A stretch of DNA of 43,178 bases from CAYJPV01 sp964396055 (GTDB lineage: Bacteria; Acidobacteriota; Vicinamibacteria; Vicinamibacterales; JAKQTR01): the NCBI GenBank assembly GCA_964396055.1, contig CAYNDV010000025.1, forward strand, positions 1 through 43,178. The letters run 5' to 3'. A model generated the notes under the pieces. The model made no database searches. It saw only the letters and a list, made by a program, of their open reading frames with translations, and had not been told where the DNA came from. A program made the translations under genes and the position numbers. How positions within the stretch are numbered: the first letter of the stretch is position 1; every line of letters starts with the position of its first letter. This document shows, piece after piece, positions 1-9,200 of this stretch.

Positions 1-55
<55 letters not shown>

Positions 56-140
56 GTGCGTGAGATTACCACAGCCTCCCCTCTCGACGCCGCCCCGTGT
101 CCCGGTGTCTAATGTGGGATTCCTTTCACTGGAGGTCCCC

Positions 141-1262
141 GTGTCCCACGCCCGTTGTGCCCGGGCCGCGCGTGTCGGCGCGCCGGTGTTCCTGGTCCTG
201 CTTGCCGCGTCCGCCGCTGCCGGGCAGCCGTCTCCCGCGCCAGCCGGTGAGACCGCCGGCCAGAGGTTCAAGAACGTGCAGGTGCTGAAGCACCTGACCG
301 TCGACCAGTTCGAAGACGCGATGGTGCTCATGGGCGCAGCCACGGGCCAGACGTGTCTCGGCTGCCACGTCCGCACGCCTGACGGGGTGTGGCAATGGGA
401 CAGGGACGACAAGGACCACAAGACGATTGCCCGGACGATGGTCAGCATGACCGAGGCGATCAACCGGCAGCACTTCAAGGGCACGCCCGAGGTGACGTGC
501 GCCACCTGCCACCAGGGCCGCACCGCACCGGCCGCCGTCGCTCCCCTGTCGCAGATGCTGACGGCAGACCAGATCGCGATGGCGGCGGCGCGGGTGCCGG
601 GCCAGCGTCCGCAGCCGCCCGCTGAGACCGTCGCTCAGATCTTCGAGAAGTACCTCACGGCGGCAGGGGGCCGAGCAGCGCTGGCTGCGGCAAAGACGCG
701 TGTGATGAAGGGCCAGGTGACGGTCCGCGCCGGCCAGACGGTGCCCTTTGCCGTGGAGGAGCGCTCCACCGGCCAGTACCGGGCGACGACGGCGCTCGGC
801 GCCATGCAGACCATCCGCGAGGTGTTCGATGGCACGGGCGGCTGGGTCGCGACCGGCGCCGAGCCGCGCCCCTACCACGGAGTGGAGGCGGCGGCCGTGT
901 CCCGCTTCCAGGAACTCGGCCTCGCGCTGCGCCTGCAGGACGCGCTCCGCAAGCCTGCCGTCGGCCGTTACGAGAAGATGGACGGGCGGGACGTGGTCTC
1001 GGTCAACGCCGAGTCGTCGCCGGACGTGCTGGAAACGCTGTACTTCGACCGCAGCTCCGGGCTGCTCGTGAGGCGCGTGGCGCGGATCGGCACCGTCCTG
1101 GGACGCGTGTCCGTGCAGATGACCTACGGCGACTACCGGCCGGTCTCGGGCATCCAGGTGCCGCATCGCGTCACCCGCGTCACGTGGGACACCGTGATGG
1201 ACGCCACGTTCACATCGGTGACGATCAACGCTCCGCTGGACGAGGCCGGCTTCAAACGGTAG
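141..1262 (+). CDS. Exported dihaem cytochrome c (reaction-centre cytochrome-like) with C-terminal LolA-like domain
   Basis: Probably an electron-transfer protein in the periplasm. From a GTG start the product has 373 residues. GGAGG lies five bases before this GTG, and it leads straight into a hydrophobic signal peptide ending near AASAAAGQ. An upstream ATG at 60 in the same frame would add 27 proline-rich residues and has no ribosome site. Two haem-binding motifs are visible, CLGCH (about residue 72) and CATCH (about residue 120). Their spacing and the surrounding helix resemble the reaction-centre cytochrome c subunit family, which normally carries three or four haems. The rest (about 150-373) is beta-rich and looks like the outer-membrane lipoprotein-sorting fold, an arrangement I associate with acidobacterial homologues. 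No photosynthesis genes are nearby, so a role in photosynthesis is unlikely. The electron partner is unknown. Confidence 0.8.
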   Translation: MSHARCARAARVGAPVFLVLLAASAAAGQPSPAPAGETAGQRFKNVQVLKHLTVDQFEDAMVLMGAATGQTCLGCHVRTPDGVWQWDRDDKDHKTIARTMVSMTEAINRQHFKGTPEVTCATCHQGRTAPAAVAPLSQMLTADQIAMAAARVPGQRPQPPAETVAQIFEKYLTAAGGRAALAAAKTRVMKGQVTVRAGQTVPFAVEERSTGQYRATTALGAMQTIREVFDGTGGWVATGAEPRPYHGVEAAAVSRFQELGLALRLQDALRKPAVGRYEKMDGRDVVSVNAESSPDVLETLYFDRSSGLLVRRVARIGTVLGRVSVQMTYGDYRPVSGIQVPHRVTRVTWDTVMDATFTSVTINAPLDEAGFKR

Positions 1263-1535
1263 CCACGTCCGTCGTGGCATCCTTCGTGGCGTCCGGCTTC
1301 AGCCGGACGCGCNNNNNNNNNNNNNNNNNNNNNNNNNNNNNNNNNNNNNNNNNNNNNNNNNNNNNNNNNNNNNNNNNNNNNNNNNNNNNNNNNNNNNNNN
1401 NNNNNNNNNNNNGGTAGCCACGTCCGTCGTGGCATCCTTCGTGGCGTCCGGCTTCAGCCGGACGCGCGTCCTTCGTGGCGTCCGGCTTCAGCCGGACGCG
1501 TCCCGGCGCCGGCTGAAGCCGGCGCCCACGACGCT
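1258..1535. repeat. Cluster of GGCTTCAGCC-core palindromic repeats (REP-like) around an assembly gap
   Basis: The 272-bp space between two convergent genes holds no gene. It contains GTCCGGCTTCAGCCGGAC at 1291-1308, 1446-1463 and 1480-1497, each preceded by CTTCGTGGC. A related palindrome, GCGCCGGCTGAAGCCGGCGC, lies at 1506-1525. All can form GC-rich hairpins. The last ends 10 bp past the stop of the minus-strand gene at 1535 and may end its transcript. The copy at 1291-1308 is part of the 55-bp duplication that flanks the N-run, so the true number may be one lower. Confidence 0.85.
1313..1412. other. Assembly gap (100 N) flanked by exact 55-bp duplicate
   Basis: One hundred Ns separate two identical 55-bp blocks, 1258-1312 and 1413-1467. 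A round 100-N run between identical blocks of one odd length is typical of scaffolding two contigs that share a de Bruijn k-mer overlap. The real gap is probably absent, with one 55-bp copy too many, although here the flanks are also natural repeats. Confidence 0.9.
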
Positions 1536-3856
1536 CAGCGCCGGATGGTGTACGCCAGCTTGAGGAAGAAGCCGTCCGCGGCCCGTGCGTAACCCGAGTC
1601 CAGCGGCAGGTTGAGGTCCTCACCGGGTGCCAGGCTGCTGCCGTAGCCGAAGAACGCCACGGTGCCCGGCGTGGGCTCGAACGACGCCAGGAGGTCCACC
1701 CGTACGCCCCGCGTACGCTGCGGCCCCGCCGGCACGCCATCGATGAGAATCGGCAGGCCCGTGACGGGATCCTGCAGCGCCGACCGGTCGTCCGCGCGGT
1801 ACTCCGTGACCGCCCGGAAGAACAATGAGCGGCGCGGCTGGTATTCCAGCTTCAGCCGCGGGATCGTGGATCGCGCGTACTCGGACCCGTCGGCCTCGCG
1901 CGTAATGCGGGTCGTGACCACACTGCCCTCGATCCGGATCGAGGCCGTCGGGCGCAGCCCCAGCGTGGCGCTGATCCTGAGCTGCCGGCCGTCGGCCGCC
2001 TCCGCGTAGATCGCCGTGCCCCCGTAGTTCACCGACACATTGCCGTTGAACTGCTGGAACACGGGCGTCGTCAGCGTCCAGGTGCCGGCCCAGTTTGACA
2101 CGCCCGACGGCACCACGAACGGCTGCGGGCCTCCCGGTCCCTGCACGGTGTAGGCCGCGAAGGCATCCGGTTCGAAGTTCACGAAGGGCCGGCTCGTCGA
2201 GGCCGACGCCGCCCACCCGCCGCGGAACTGGGCGTTGAGGTTCAGGTTGCCGGCGCCCTCGATGGCACCGTCGCTGCCGAACCCCCGGTACCGCCAGATC
2301 CGGTTCAGGCTCAGGAACCCCGAGAAGGTTTCCACTGCCGCGCCGCGCGCACCGTAGTACGTCAACCGGTTGGTCGCGCGCCCCTCGACGATGTTGTTGC
2401 GGGGCACGTAGCCCGACTCGGTCTCGAACGCGTCGCCGAAGCCCGTGAGCTTGTAGTTGAAGCCCCAGCGCCTCGCCGTCCGGTCGAACTCGCCCTGCCA
2501 CATGGGCGACGCGCGCCGGGCGCCGTCCCGCTCGGTCCAGGACCCGCCGGCCTGGCCGAGCACGTAGTAGAGCTTCTTGAAGACGATCCGCGCATCGGCC
2601 GCCAGCACGCGGTTGAACGCGTCGGGCGCCGTGCGGTCGGTGTAGGTGACGCCCGCCAGGGAATCGGCGCCGATGTCGCGGCGCACCCGGGCGATGTTGA
2701 ACCACGCGTGCGCGTCGCCGGTATCGTCGGCGGCCGACAGCAGCGCGATGCCGGTCTTCCCCACCTTGCCCGTCACCTTGCCGCCGGCGGTGGGATCGAC
2801 GATGCGCCGCGTGTAGACCAGCTGGTTGGGCGTGGCGAAGAGTTCAATGCCTTCGAGGAAGAACGGCCGCTTCTCCGGGTAGAACAGGGCGAAGCGCTCG
2901 TTGACGGTCACCTGCGCGGCGTCGGTCTCCACCTGGCTGAAGTCGGGGTTCACGGTGGCATCGAGCGAGACGTTGGTGAACCCGAAGCGGAGGTTGGCGC
3001 CGGGTTCGATGTCGGTCGAGCCGCGGGTGAACGCGCCGTCGGCCTGCCGGTTGCCGTCGAGCGACGCCGTCACAAACGGCTGCAGCTCCATCACCACGCC
3101 GCGCTGGAGGTCGTGCAGCCCCTCCATCGTCCCGGCCTGCGCCAGGAAACTCGCCACCCGGCGGGCAGCGGTCCACGTGTCCTGGCGGCCGGTCCGCTGC
3201 GTCTTGCGCGCGATGTTCAGCCCCCATCGCAGCGGTCCCCCGCCCGGATACCGCAGGCTCTTGAACGGGATCCGGATCTCGACGGTGTAGCCCTCGTCGG
3301 TCACGCGGCCTTTCGACTCGAACTGGTAGTCCGGGCTGAGATCCACCTGGCCGGACATCATGGGGCCGCCCATGCCGTGCATCATGCCCGCGGTGAAGCC
3401 GCCTTCGGTCTGCACGCCGTCTTCCTGCACGCCCAGCGGATTCACCCCGAAAATGAACGCCCGCCGCCGGTCGTTGAACGTGTCCAGGTAGATGCGGATC
3501 CAGTCGTCGTTGCTGATGCTGTCCCGATCGGCCACCGTCGCGCGCACGGACCCGGGCACCGAGTCGAAGGCGCGGATGCCGAAGTACAGCGCTTTCGGCG
3601 AGTACCAGATCAGCACCTCGGTCCGTTCGCTGGCCGGCTGGCCGTCCACGGGCTGGTACTCGGAGAAGCCGCCCAGGCGGGCGGCGCGGCTCCACACGCC
3701 GTCGTCCAGGCTGCCGTCGATGACGGCCGGCTCGTCGAGGCGCGGCACGGCGAACGCCGGCGCGCCACGTCCGTCAACGATGGCCGCGGGCGCGGGTTGT
3801 GGAGGTGGCGGCGGAGGGGCCTGCGTCAGGCCCAGGCAGAGAATGAGTGCAACCAT
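1535..3856 (-). CDS. DUF5916 outer-membrane protein with N-terminal CBM9-like domain
   Basis: The 773-residue product starts at an ATG opening a short signal peptide (MVALILCLGLTQA). A start ten codons upstream adds only a non-hydrophobic leader. After a proline-rich linker, about residues 35-220 match the carbohydrate-binding family 9-like fold found at the front of DUF5916 proteins (key stretches VIDGSLDDGVWSRA, YFGIRAFDS and DDWIRIYLDTFND). The remaining 500 or so residues alternate in a beta-strand pattern with many aromatic residues and end in LAYTIRR, as expected for an outer-membrane barrel. Family members are common in Acidobacteriota and Bacteroidota, often near carbohydrate genes, but their biochemical role is not established. 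It lies 75 bp downstream of the MaeB-like gene on the same strand. Confidence 0.85.
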   Translation of the reverse strand: MVALILCLGLTQAPPPPPPQPAPAAIVDGRGAPAFAVPRLDEPAVIDGSLDDGVWSRAARLGGFSEYQPVDGQPASERTEVLIWYSPKALYFGIRAFDSVPGSVRATVADRDSISNDDWIRIYLDTFNDRRRAFIFGVNPLGVQEDGVQTEGGFTAGMMHGMGGPMMSGQVDLSPDYQFESKGRVTDEGYTVEIRIPFKSLRYPGGGPLRWGLNIARKTQRTGRQDTWTAARRVASFLAQAGTMEGLHDLQRGVVMELQPFVTASLDGNRQADGAFTRGSTDIEPGANLRFGFTNVSLDATVNPDFSQVETDAAQVTVNERFALFYPEKRPFFLEGIELFATPNQLVYTRRIVDPTAGGKVTGKVGKTGIALLSAADDTGDAHAWFNIARVRRDIGADSLAGVTYTDRTAPDAFNRVLAADARIVFKKLYYVLGQAGGSWTERDGARRASPMWQGEFDRTARRWGFNYKLTGFGDAFETESGYVPRNNIVEGRATNRLTYYGARGAAVETFSGFLSLNRIWRYRGFGSDGAIEGAGNLNLNAQFRGGWAASASTSRPFVNFEPDAFAAYTVQGPGGPQPFVVPSGVSNWAGTWTLTTPVFQQFNGNVSVNYGGTAIYAEAADGRQLRISATLGLRPTASIRIEGSVVTTRITREADGSEYARSTIPRLKLEYQPRRSLFFRAVTEYRADDRSALQDPVTGLPILIDGVPAGPQRTRGVRVDLLASFEPTPGTVAFFGYGSSLAPGEDLNLPLDSGYARAADGFFLKLAYTIRR

Positions 3857-3931
3857 GCGTGGATGAGGAGTCAGAGCGCCCGGCAACCGGCCCCACGGCG
3901 GGACCGGCGCCCCAGGCGCGATCGCACGAGT

Positions 3932-6190
3932 CTACCTCATGTCCGCGGGCGACGCGCCGGCCTGCACCGCGCCCACCGCCACAAGGTTGACGACATCCTG
4001 CACGCTGCTGCCGTACTGGAGCAGTTGCACGGGCCGCCTGGTGCCGGTGAGCACCGGTCCCACGACCTCGGCCTCGCCGACGTACTGCAGGAACTGCATC
4101 GCGAGGTTGCCCGACTGCAGGTCCGGAAAGACCAGGACGTTGGCATCGCCGGTCAGGTCGGTGAAGGGAAAATAGGCCGTGCGGATCTCGACGTTCACCG
4201 CCGTCGCCAGCTGCATCTCGCCGTCGGCCACCAGGCCCGGCACCCGCGCCTTCACCAGTTCGGCCGCCCGCCGCACCTTGCGCGTGAGCGGGTGATCGAC
4301 GGCCCCGAAGTTCGAGAACGAGAGCAGGGCCACGCGCGGCTCGAAGCCGAGCGCCCGGGCCATCTGCGCCGTCAGCAGCGCCGTTTCGGCGAGCCCGTCC
4401 TCATCGGGCTCGATGTTCACGGCGCAGTCGGCCAGCACGAACGCCCGCCGCGGCAGGAGCGCCAGGTAGTAGCTGGACATGCGCCGCAGCCCCTCGGCGG
4501 TGCCGATGGTGTCGATGACCACGCGGAGCGAGTCGGCGTAGTGCCGCGCGACGCCCGACACCAGGAGGTCGGCGTCGCCCGCGTCGAGCATCATGGCGCC
4601 GAAGTACGCCGGCTGCCCCAGGCGCTCGGCGGCGGTGGCGGCCATCACCCCGCGGCGCTGCCGCCGGCGCAGGTACGTCTCGAGGTACGCCTCACGCCTC
4701 GGGTTGCGGGCCGGGTCGATCACCGTCAGGCCGGACGGGTCCACGCCGAGGTGGCTCACGGCCGACCGGATCGCCGCCTCCTCCCCGAGCAGGATGGGAC
4801 GGGCGATCCCCTCGTCGGCCAGGATCACCGCCGCACGCTGAATCGTCTCGTGGGTGCCGTCGGCAAACACCACCCGGATCGGCCGCTGGCGGGCCTTCAC
4901 CATGATGCGCCGCAGGACCTCGCGCCCAGAGCCAAGGCGCAGCGCCAGCCGCTCTTCGTAGGCCGGGGTGTCAGCTGGCGCGCGTCCGACGCCGTCGCGG
5001 CCGGCCTGGAGGGCGACGGCCGACGACACCCGCAGGAGGATGCGCGGGTCGATGGGCTTGGGCACCAGGTACTCCGGCCCGAAACTGATGGGCGCGTAGC
5101 CGTAGGCCCGGCTCACTTCGTCGGCCACGTCCTCGCGGGCCAGATCCGCCAGGGCGCGTGCCGCGGCCGCCAGCATGCCGTCGGTGATCCGCTCGGCACG
5201 GGCATCGAGCGCGCCCCGGAAGAGGTAGGGGTAGCTGACGTAGTCGACAATCGCGTTCGGGTGCTGCGTGAGCGCCGTGGCCACGCAGACATCGCGCCGG
5301 CTGGCCTTCGCCTCGTCGTAGCTGATTTCGGGGTCCGGCGTGGCCAGGGCGAACACCACCGGGTACGCCGCCATCGTCCGGACCATGGCGGCCGAGACGA
5401 TGCCCCCGGCCGACGCCCCCACGAAGACGTCCGCGCCGCGCAGGCCCAGTTCCAGCGTCGGCGGGGCCCCGGCGCGGGCGAACTGGCGCTGGTGCGCGTT
5501 CAGGTCGTCGCGCCCGGGCTCCACGAGGCCGCGGGCATCGTAGAGCCACACCTGCGCCGGGTCGGCGCCCATCAGGACGAACATCCGCGCGCATCCCAGG
5601 CCTACGGTGCCGGCGCCGCTGATGACGATCCGGACGGCCCCGATGTCCTTGTCGACGAGGTCGAGCGCGTTCAGCAACCCCGCGGCGGCCACGACCGCCG
5701 TGCCCTGCAGGTTCTCGTGCACGACCGGAATCCGCAGCGTGTCGCGCAGCCGCGCGTAGATGTCGAGCCCCTGCGGCGCCCGGATGTCCTTCAGGTTGAT
5801 CGCGCCGAAGGTCGGCTCGAGCAGGCGCACGGTCTCGACCACGCGGTCCGGGTCGCGCGTGTCGAGTTCGAGGTCGAAGCCGTCGAGGTCGGCGAGCCGT
5901 TTCAGGAGTACGGCGGCGCCCTCGAGCATTGGCTTGGCGGCCAGGGGGCCCACGTCGCCGAGCCCGGGCACGGCGGAGCCGTCGGTCACGATGCCGACCA
6001 GGTTGCCCCGCCCCGTATAGCGGAACACTGCGTCGGGTTCGCGGGCAATCGCCTCGCTGGCGAACCCCGCCCCCGGCAGGGCCGCCAGCCGCATGTCGCG
6101 CGCCGTCAGGCATCGTTTCACGGGCCGCGTCTCGGTCTTCCCGGGCCGATCCGCCTCGTGGTACGCCAGCGCTTCCTCACGTCGGATCAT
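3932..6190 (-). CDS. MaeB-like malic enzyme/phosphotransacetylase fusion with altered active site
   Basis: At 752 residues it has the full length and order of bacterial MaeB: malic-enzyme N and NAD-binding domains (about 1-420), then a phosphotransacetylase-like domain (about 430-752). MaeB normally decarboxylates malate to pyruvate with NADP, and its C-terminal domain senses acetyl-CoA. The fold signatures are clear: NLVGIVTDGSAVPGLGDVG, the dinucleotide loop SGAGTVGLG and FGPEYLVPKPIDPR. The catalytic set is not kept, however. The general-acid Tyr of LAYSPGV is Ala37, the catalytic Lys of MEGK is Ala92, the metal ligand Glu of INLEDI is Lys134, and the metal Asp of HDDQHGTA aligns with Asn160. 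The Asn-rich substrate segment after the Rossmann fold also differs. Malic activity is therefore doubtful, and a regulatory or different catalytic role is possible. It follows the dikinase-like gene by 43 bp on the same strand. Confidence 0.85.
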   Translation of the reverse strand: MIRREEALAYHEADRPGKTETRPVKRCLTARDMRLAALPGAGFASEAIAREPDAVFRYTGRGNLVGIVTDGSAVPGLGDVGPLAAKPMLEGAAVLLKRLADLDGFDLELDTRDPDRVVETVRLLEPTFGAINLKDIRAPQGLDIYARLRDTLRIPVVHENLQGTAVVAAAGLLNALDLVDKDIGAVRIVISGAGTVGLGCARMFVLMGADPAQVWLYDARGLVEPGRDDLNAHQRQFARAGAPPTLELGLRGADVFVGASAGGIVSAAMVRTMAAYPVVFALATPDPEISYDEAKASRRDVCVATALTQHPNAIVDYVSYPYLFRGALDARAERITDGMLAAAARALADLAREDVADEVSRAYGYAPISFGPEYLVPKPIDPRILLRVSSAVALQAGRDGVGRAPADTPAYEERLALRLGSGREVLRRIMVKARQRPIRVVFADGTHETIQRAAVILADEGIARPILLGEEAAIRSAVSHLGVDPSGLTVIDPARNPRREAYLETYLRRRQRRGVMAATAAERLGQPAYFGAMMLDAGDADLLVSGVARHYADSLRVVIDTIGTAEGLRRMSSYYLALLPRRAFVLADCAVNIEPDEDGLAETALLTAQMARALGFEPRVALLSFSNFGAVDHPLTRKVRRAAELVKARVPGLVADGEMQLATAVNVEIRTAYFPFTDLTGDANVLVFPDLQSGNLAMQFLQYVGEAEVVGPVLTGTRRPVQLLQYGSSVQDVVNLVAVGAVQAGASPADMR

Positions 6191-6233
6191 TGGAGCGCCC
6201 CCTTCCGGCCATGCGGCCGCCGGGCCCTGGCCA

Positions 6234-9200
6234 TCACAATGGCCGCGTCTGTCCCCACCCCACGCCGGCCGCCGCCGCGTCGCGCCACACCGCGAGCGCT
6301 GCGGGTACCGGGCGAACCTGCAGCAGGTGCAGGCCGTCGCCCTCGAAGCCGAACTCCAGGTCGAGCGGGTGGCCGAAGGCCCGTTCGAGCCGGAGGGCCA
6401 GCTCGATCAACTGCCGGAGTTCCTGGTACTCCAGGGCGGGCCGGAGGCGCTGGTGCGCAAGGGTGTCGGCCCTGATCGTGCCCTGGCCGAATCGCTCGTC
6501 GAAGACCACGCGCTGGCGCTTGTCGGCCGTCACGTACCGGAACGGCGGGTCGCCCTCGCCCGCTCCGGCCTTGGCCACCACCACGTGATCCGCGGCGACA
6601 GTGCCGGACACGATGCCTTCGCCGAGCCCCAGCCCGACGTTGATCACCATCTCGAGCGGGTGCCGATCGGCCACGTTGATCGTCTGCATCACACCCGAGA
6701 CCCGCGACATCACCATGCGCTGCACCACGAGGCCGCCCTCCGGCATGGCATCGGCGGCGCGTCGGACGTCACGGTCGTGCAGGGCACGTGCGTTCCAGAA
6801 TCCCGCCCACGCCTGCCGGATGCGGGCCTGCACCGCGTCGAGCCCCCGTACGAACAGGAACGTGTCGAACTGCCCGGCGCGGGCGTGCTGCTCGGTGTCT
6901 TCGTCGGACGCCGACGATCGGATCGCCACGTAGGTCTCCGGCCCCAGGTCCCTCAGCGCCGTGGTGAGGGCCGACACGACCGCGTCGGGCAGCCGGGCCT
7001 GTTCCCACAACTCGTGGATGGCGGCGGCACGCGCGGCCGGCGACATGCCCGGATGCTGCGCGATCGCCGCAATCGTGTCGCCGAGCGTGCGCGCGGGCTG
7101 TGGAGGACGCCGGCCCCTGCGCGCGGCTGCCCCGGCGGGCACGGGCTGCTGCAGGGCCAGGCGCAGCGCCCGGCTGGTGAGGGCGAACCAGGGCGGCACC
7201 ATCGCCGGGCCCGTCACCTGGGCCGCTTCGGCCAGGTTGGCCGCCTTGGCGCCCACCAACGGCGCCAGTTCCGCGCCACCGTGCTGCGGCTTCAGCACGA
7301 TCCGGGTTGCCACCCGCTCGAGCACCGCCGCGTCGCGGGCGTCGGCCGCCGCCCGAATGGCGTCCGTGCGCCGACGCACCGCCGGGGGCGCCGCCAGGAG
7401 ATCGTCCAGGCGGGCGATCTCCCGCAGCCGCTGGCGCCCGCCCGCGGGCGCGGCCGCCAGCACGGCGCCCGCCTCGTAGCGGCGTCGAAGCTCGACGAGG
7501 TGGCCGGCCGCGGCCCGATCCACGTCGGCGGTGTCGCGCGCCTGGACGATGCCGGGGTCGAGCCCGCACCGGTCCAGCAGCTGCCCCACGACCCGCAGCA
7601 TGGCGACCGCCCGGGCGGCCTCGCCGCGCAGGGCCAGCGCGTCGTGAAAGGTCGTGCACGACGGCAGCAGCCGCAGGGCCGTGTCGCGGGCGTCACGCAC
7701 CCGCACGGCGAGCCGTCCCACGACGGCGGCCACCGCCATCCGGAGGGCGGCCCCTGTCTCCGGACGCGCCGCGAACCCGCGCAGCACCTCGCCGCCGTCG
7801 CGCTGCGCGTGCGTGTCGTCGGTCCACGCGGCGTTCAACAGGAGTTCTTCCGCCACCATGCGCACCACCGGGGCCGCGAGCGGGCGCGCCAAGGCCTTCT
7901 GCATCTGGTGCCGCGTCCGCAGGTAGTGGCCGCGTTCCACCAGCAGGTCGTCCGCCGCCGCCGCCGCGAGTCGCGCGCAGGCGGCGGCGTGCTGGCGCAG
8001 CGACTCGTGCGCCAGCAACGCCTCGGGCTCGGCGCTGAACACGACGAACTGCCCCTGGTCGGCATCCAGCGTCACGAGGTCGCCGTCCCGCGCCTCGTGC
8101 TCGGTATCGCTGAGGTGCCGGTAGTCGACGAGGTGCCAGCCGGCCTCGTCGCAGGCGGATTCCTCCCAGACCGGCGTCGCGAAGGTCAGGACGGTTTCCC
8201 CGGACCGGCGCACCGCGAACGCGCCGTCGACGATGAGGGCGGGCTTGCCCGATTCGGCAGCCAGCAGCCCCAGGTGGCTCAGGATGCCGCCGCCCGTGGC
8301 CGCCACCGCCGCGGCGTACACGAGAAACGGCGCGTCGCGCGGCTCGAGTCCCGCCGCGCAGAAGATGGCGCCCTCCAGGTCGGCCGGCTCCCGGCCCGCC
8401 GCGCGGAACCTGAGCAGACCGGTGGCGCGGCCGGGCGACGCCGCCACGCCGGCAGCCACGGCTTCACCCGGGCCAACGGCACTCGCCGGCAGCGCCCGGG
8501 CCGTACGGAACGTCCGGCGGACGTCCGCCGCGAGATCGTCGTCCGCAATCGGCGGCGCGTCAGGCAAGGCGCCCAGGACATTGGCGGCGCGCAACTGGTC
8601 GAGGACGTCTTCTGCCGCGGCCCCCGGCGAGTGCACCCACGCGCCGTCCGGGTCGTCACGGCGCCGCCAGAACCCCTCGTCCCACGTGGCGCAGGCCAGG
8701 CGCGGCACGCCCGCGCCGTCCTCGAGTACGCAGATCGTGAGGCTGCGAAGGCCCAGGGGCAGTCGCGCCCGACGGACCGGGTGGCCGTTGATGCGGCCCG
8801 TGACGCGCAACGGCGTGTGCCGCTCGACGAGCGGCGCGACGCGCGCCAGGCTGGCCGCGCGCGCGACCGCAGCGGGCGGAGACTCGATGACGAAGGCCAG
8901 CTGGGCCGCGTCCGCCACCCAGGCAAACGCCTCGCGTTCGCGTGATCGCAGGCCTGCGTCCGTGGCCTCCACCTGCCCGCGCGCGAGCGCGCCGCGCAGG
9001 GGACGCAGCACCCTGGCCTCGACGGCCAGCTGGCTGTCCAAGTCGGCGGGCACGAGGCGGGCCGGCACACGAATCCCGAGGGCGTCGAGCCGGGCACTCA
9101 CCTGCCCGGCCAGTTCGGGCGGCGCGGGCACCGAGAACCGGTCGCGATACGGCCCGTCACCCGTCCAGACGACGTCCCGGGGGCCGCCGGCGTCGGCCTC

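Noticed and set aside
126..1280. A 384-codon minus-strand open frame opposite the cytochrome
   Set aside because: The plus strand carries two haem motifs, a signal peptide and a ribosome site; the minus frame has none of these.
2708..6475. A 1,255-codon open frame on the plus strand
   Set aside because: It lies antisense to the DUF5916 and MaeB-like genes, is rich in Arg, His and Gly and has no domain. It is an effect of high GC at codon third positions.
6093..8945. A 950-codon plus-strand open frame
   Set aside because: Antisense to the dikinase-like gene, whose motifs are clear. Composition is that of a shadow frame.
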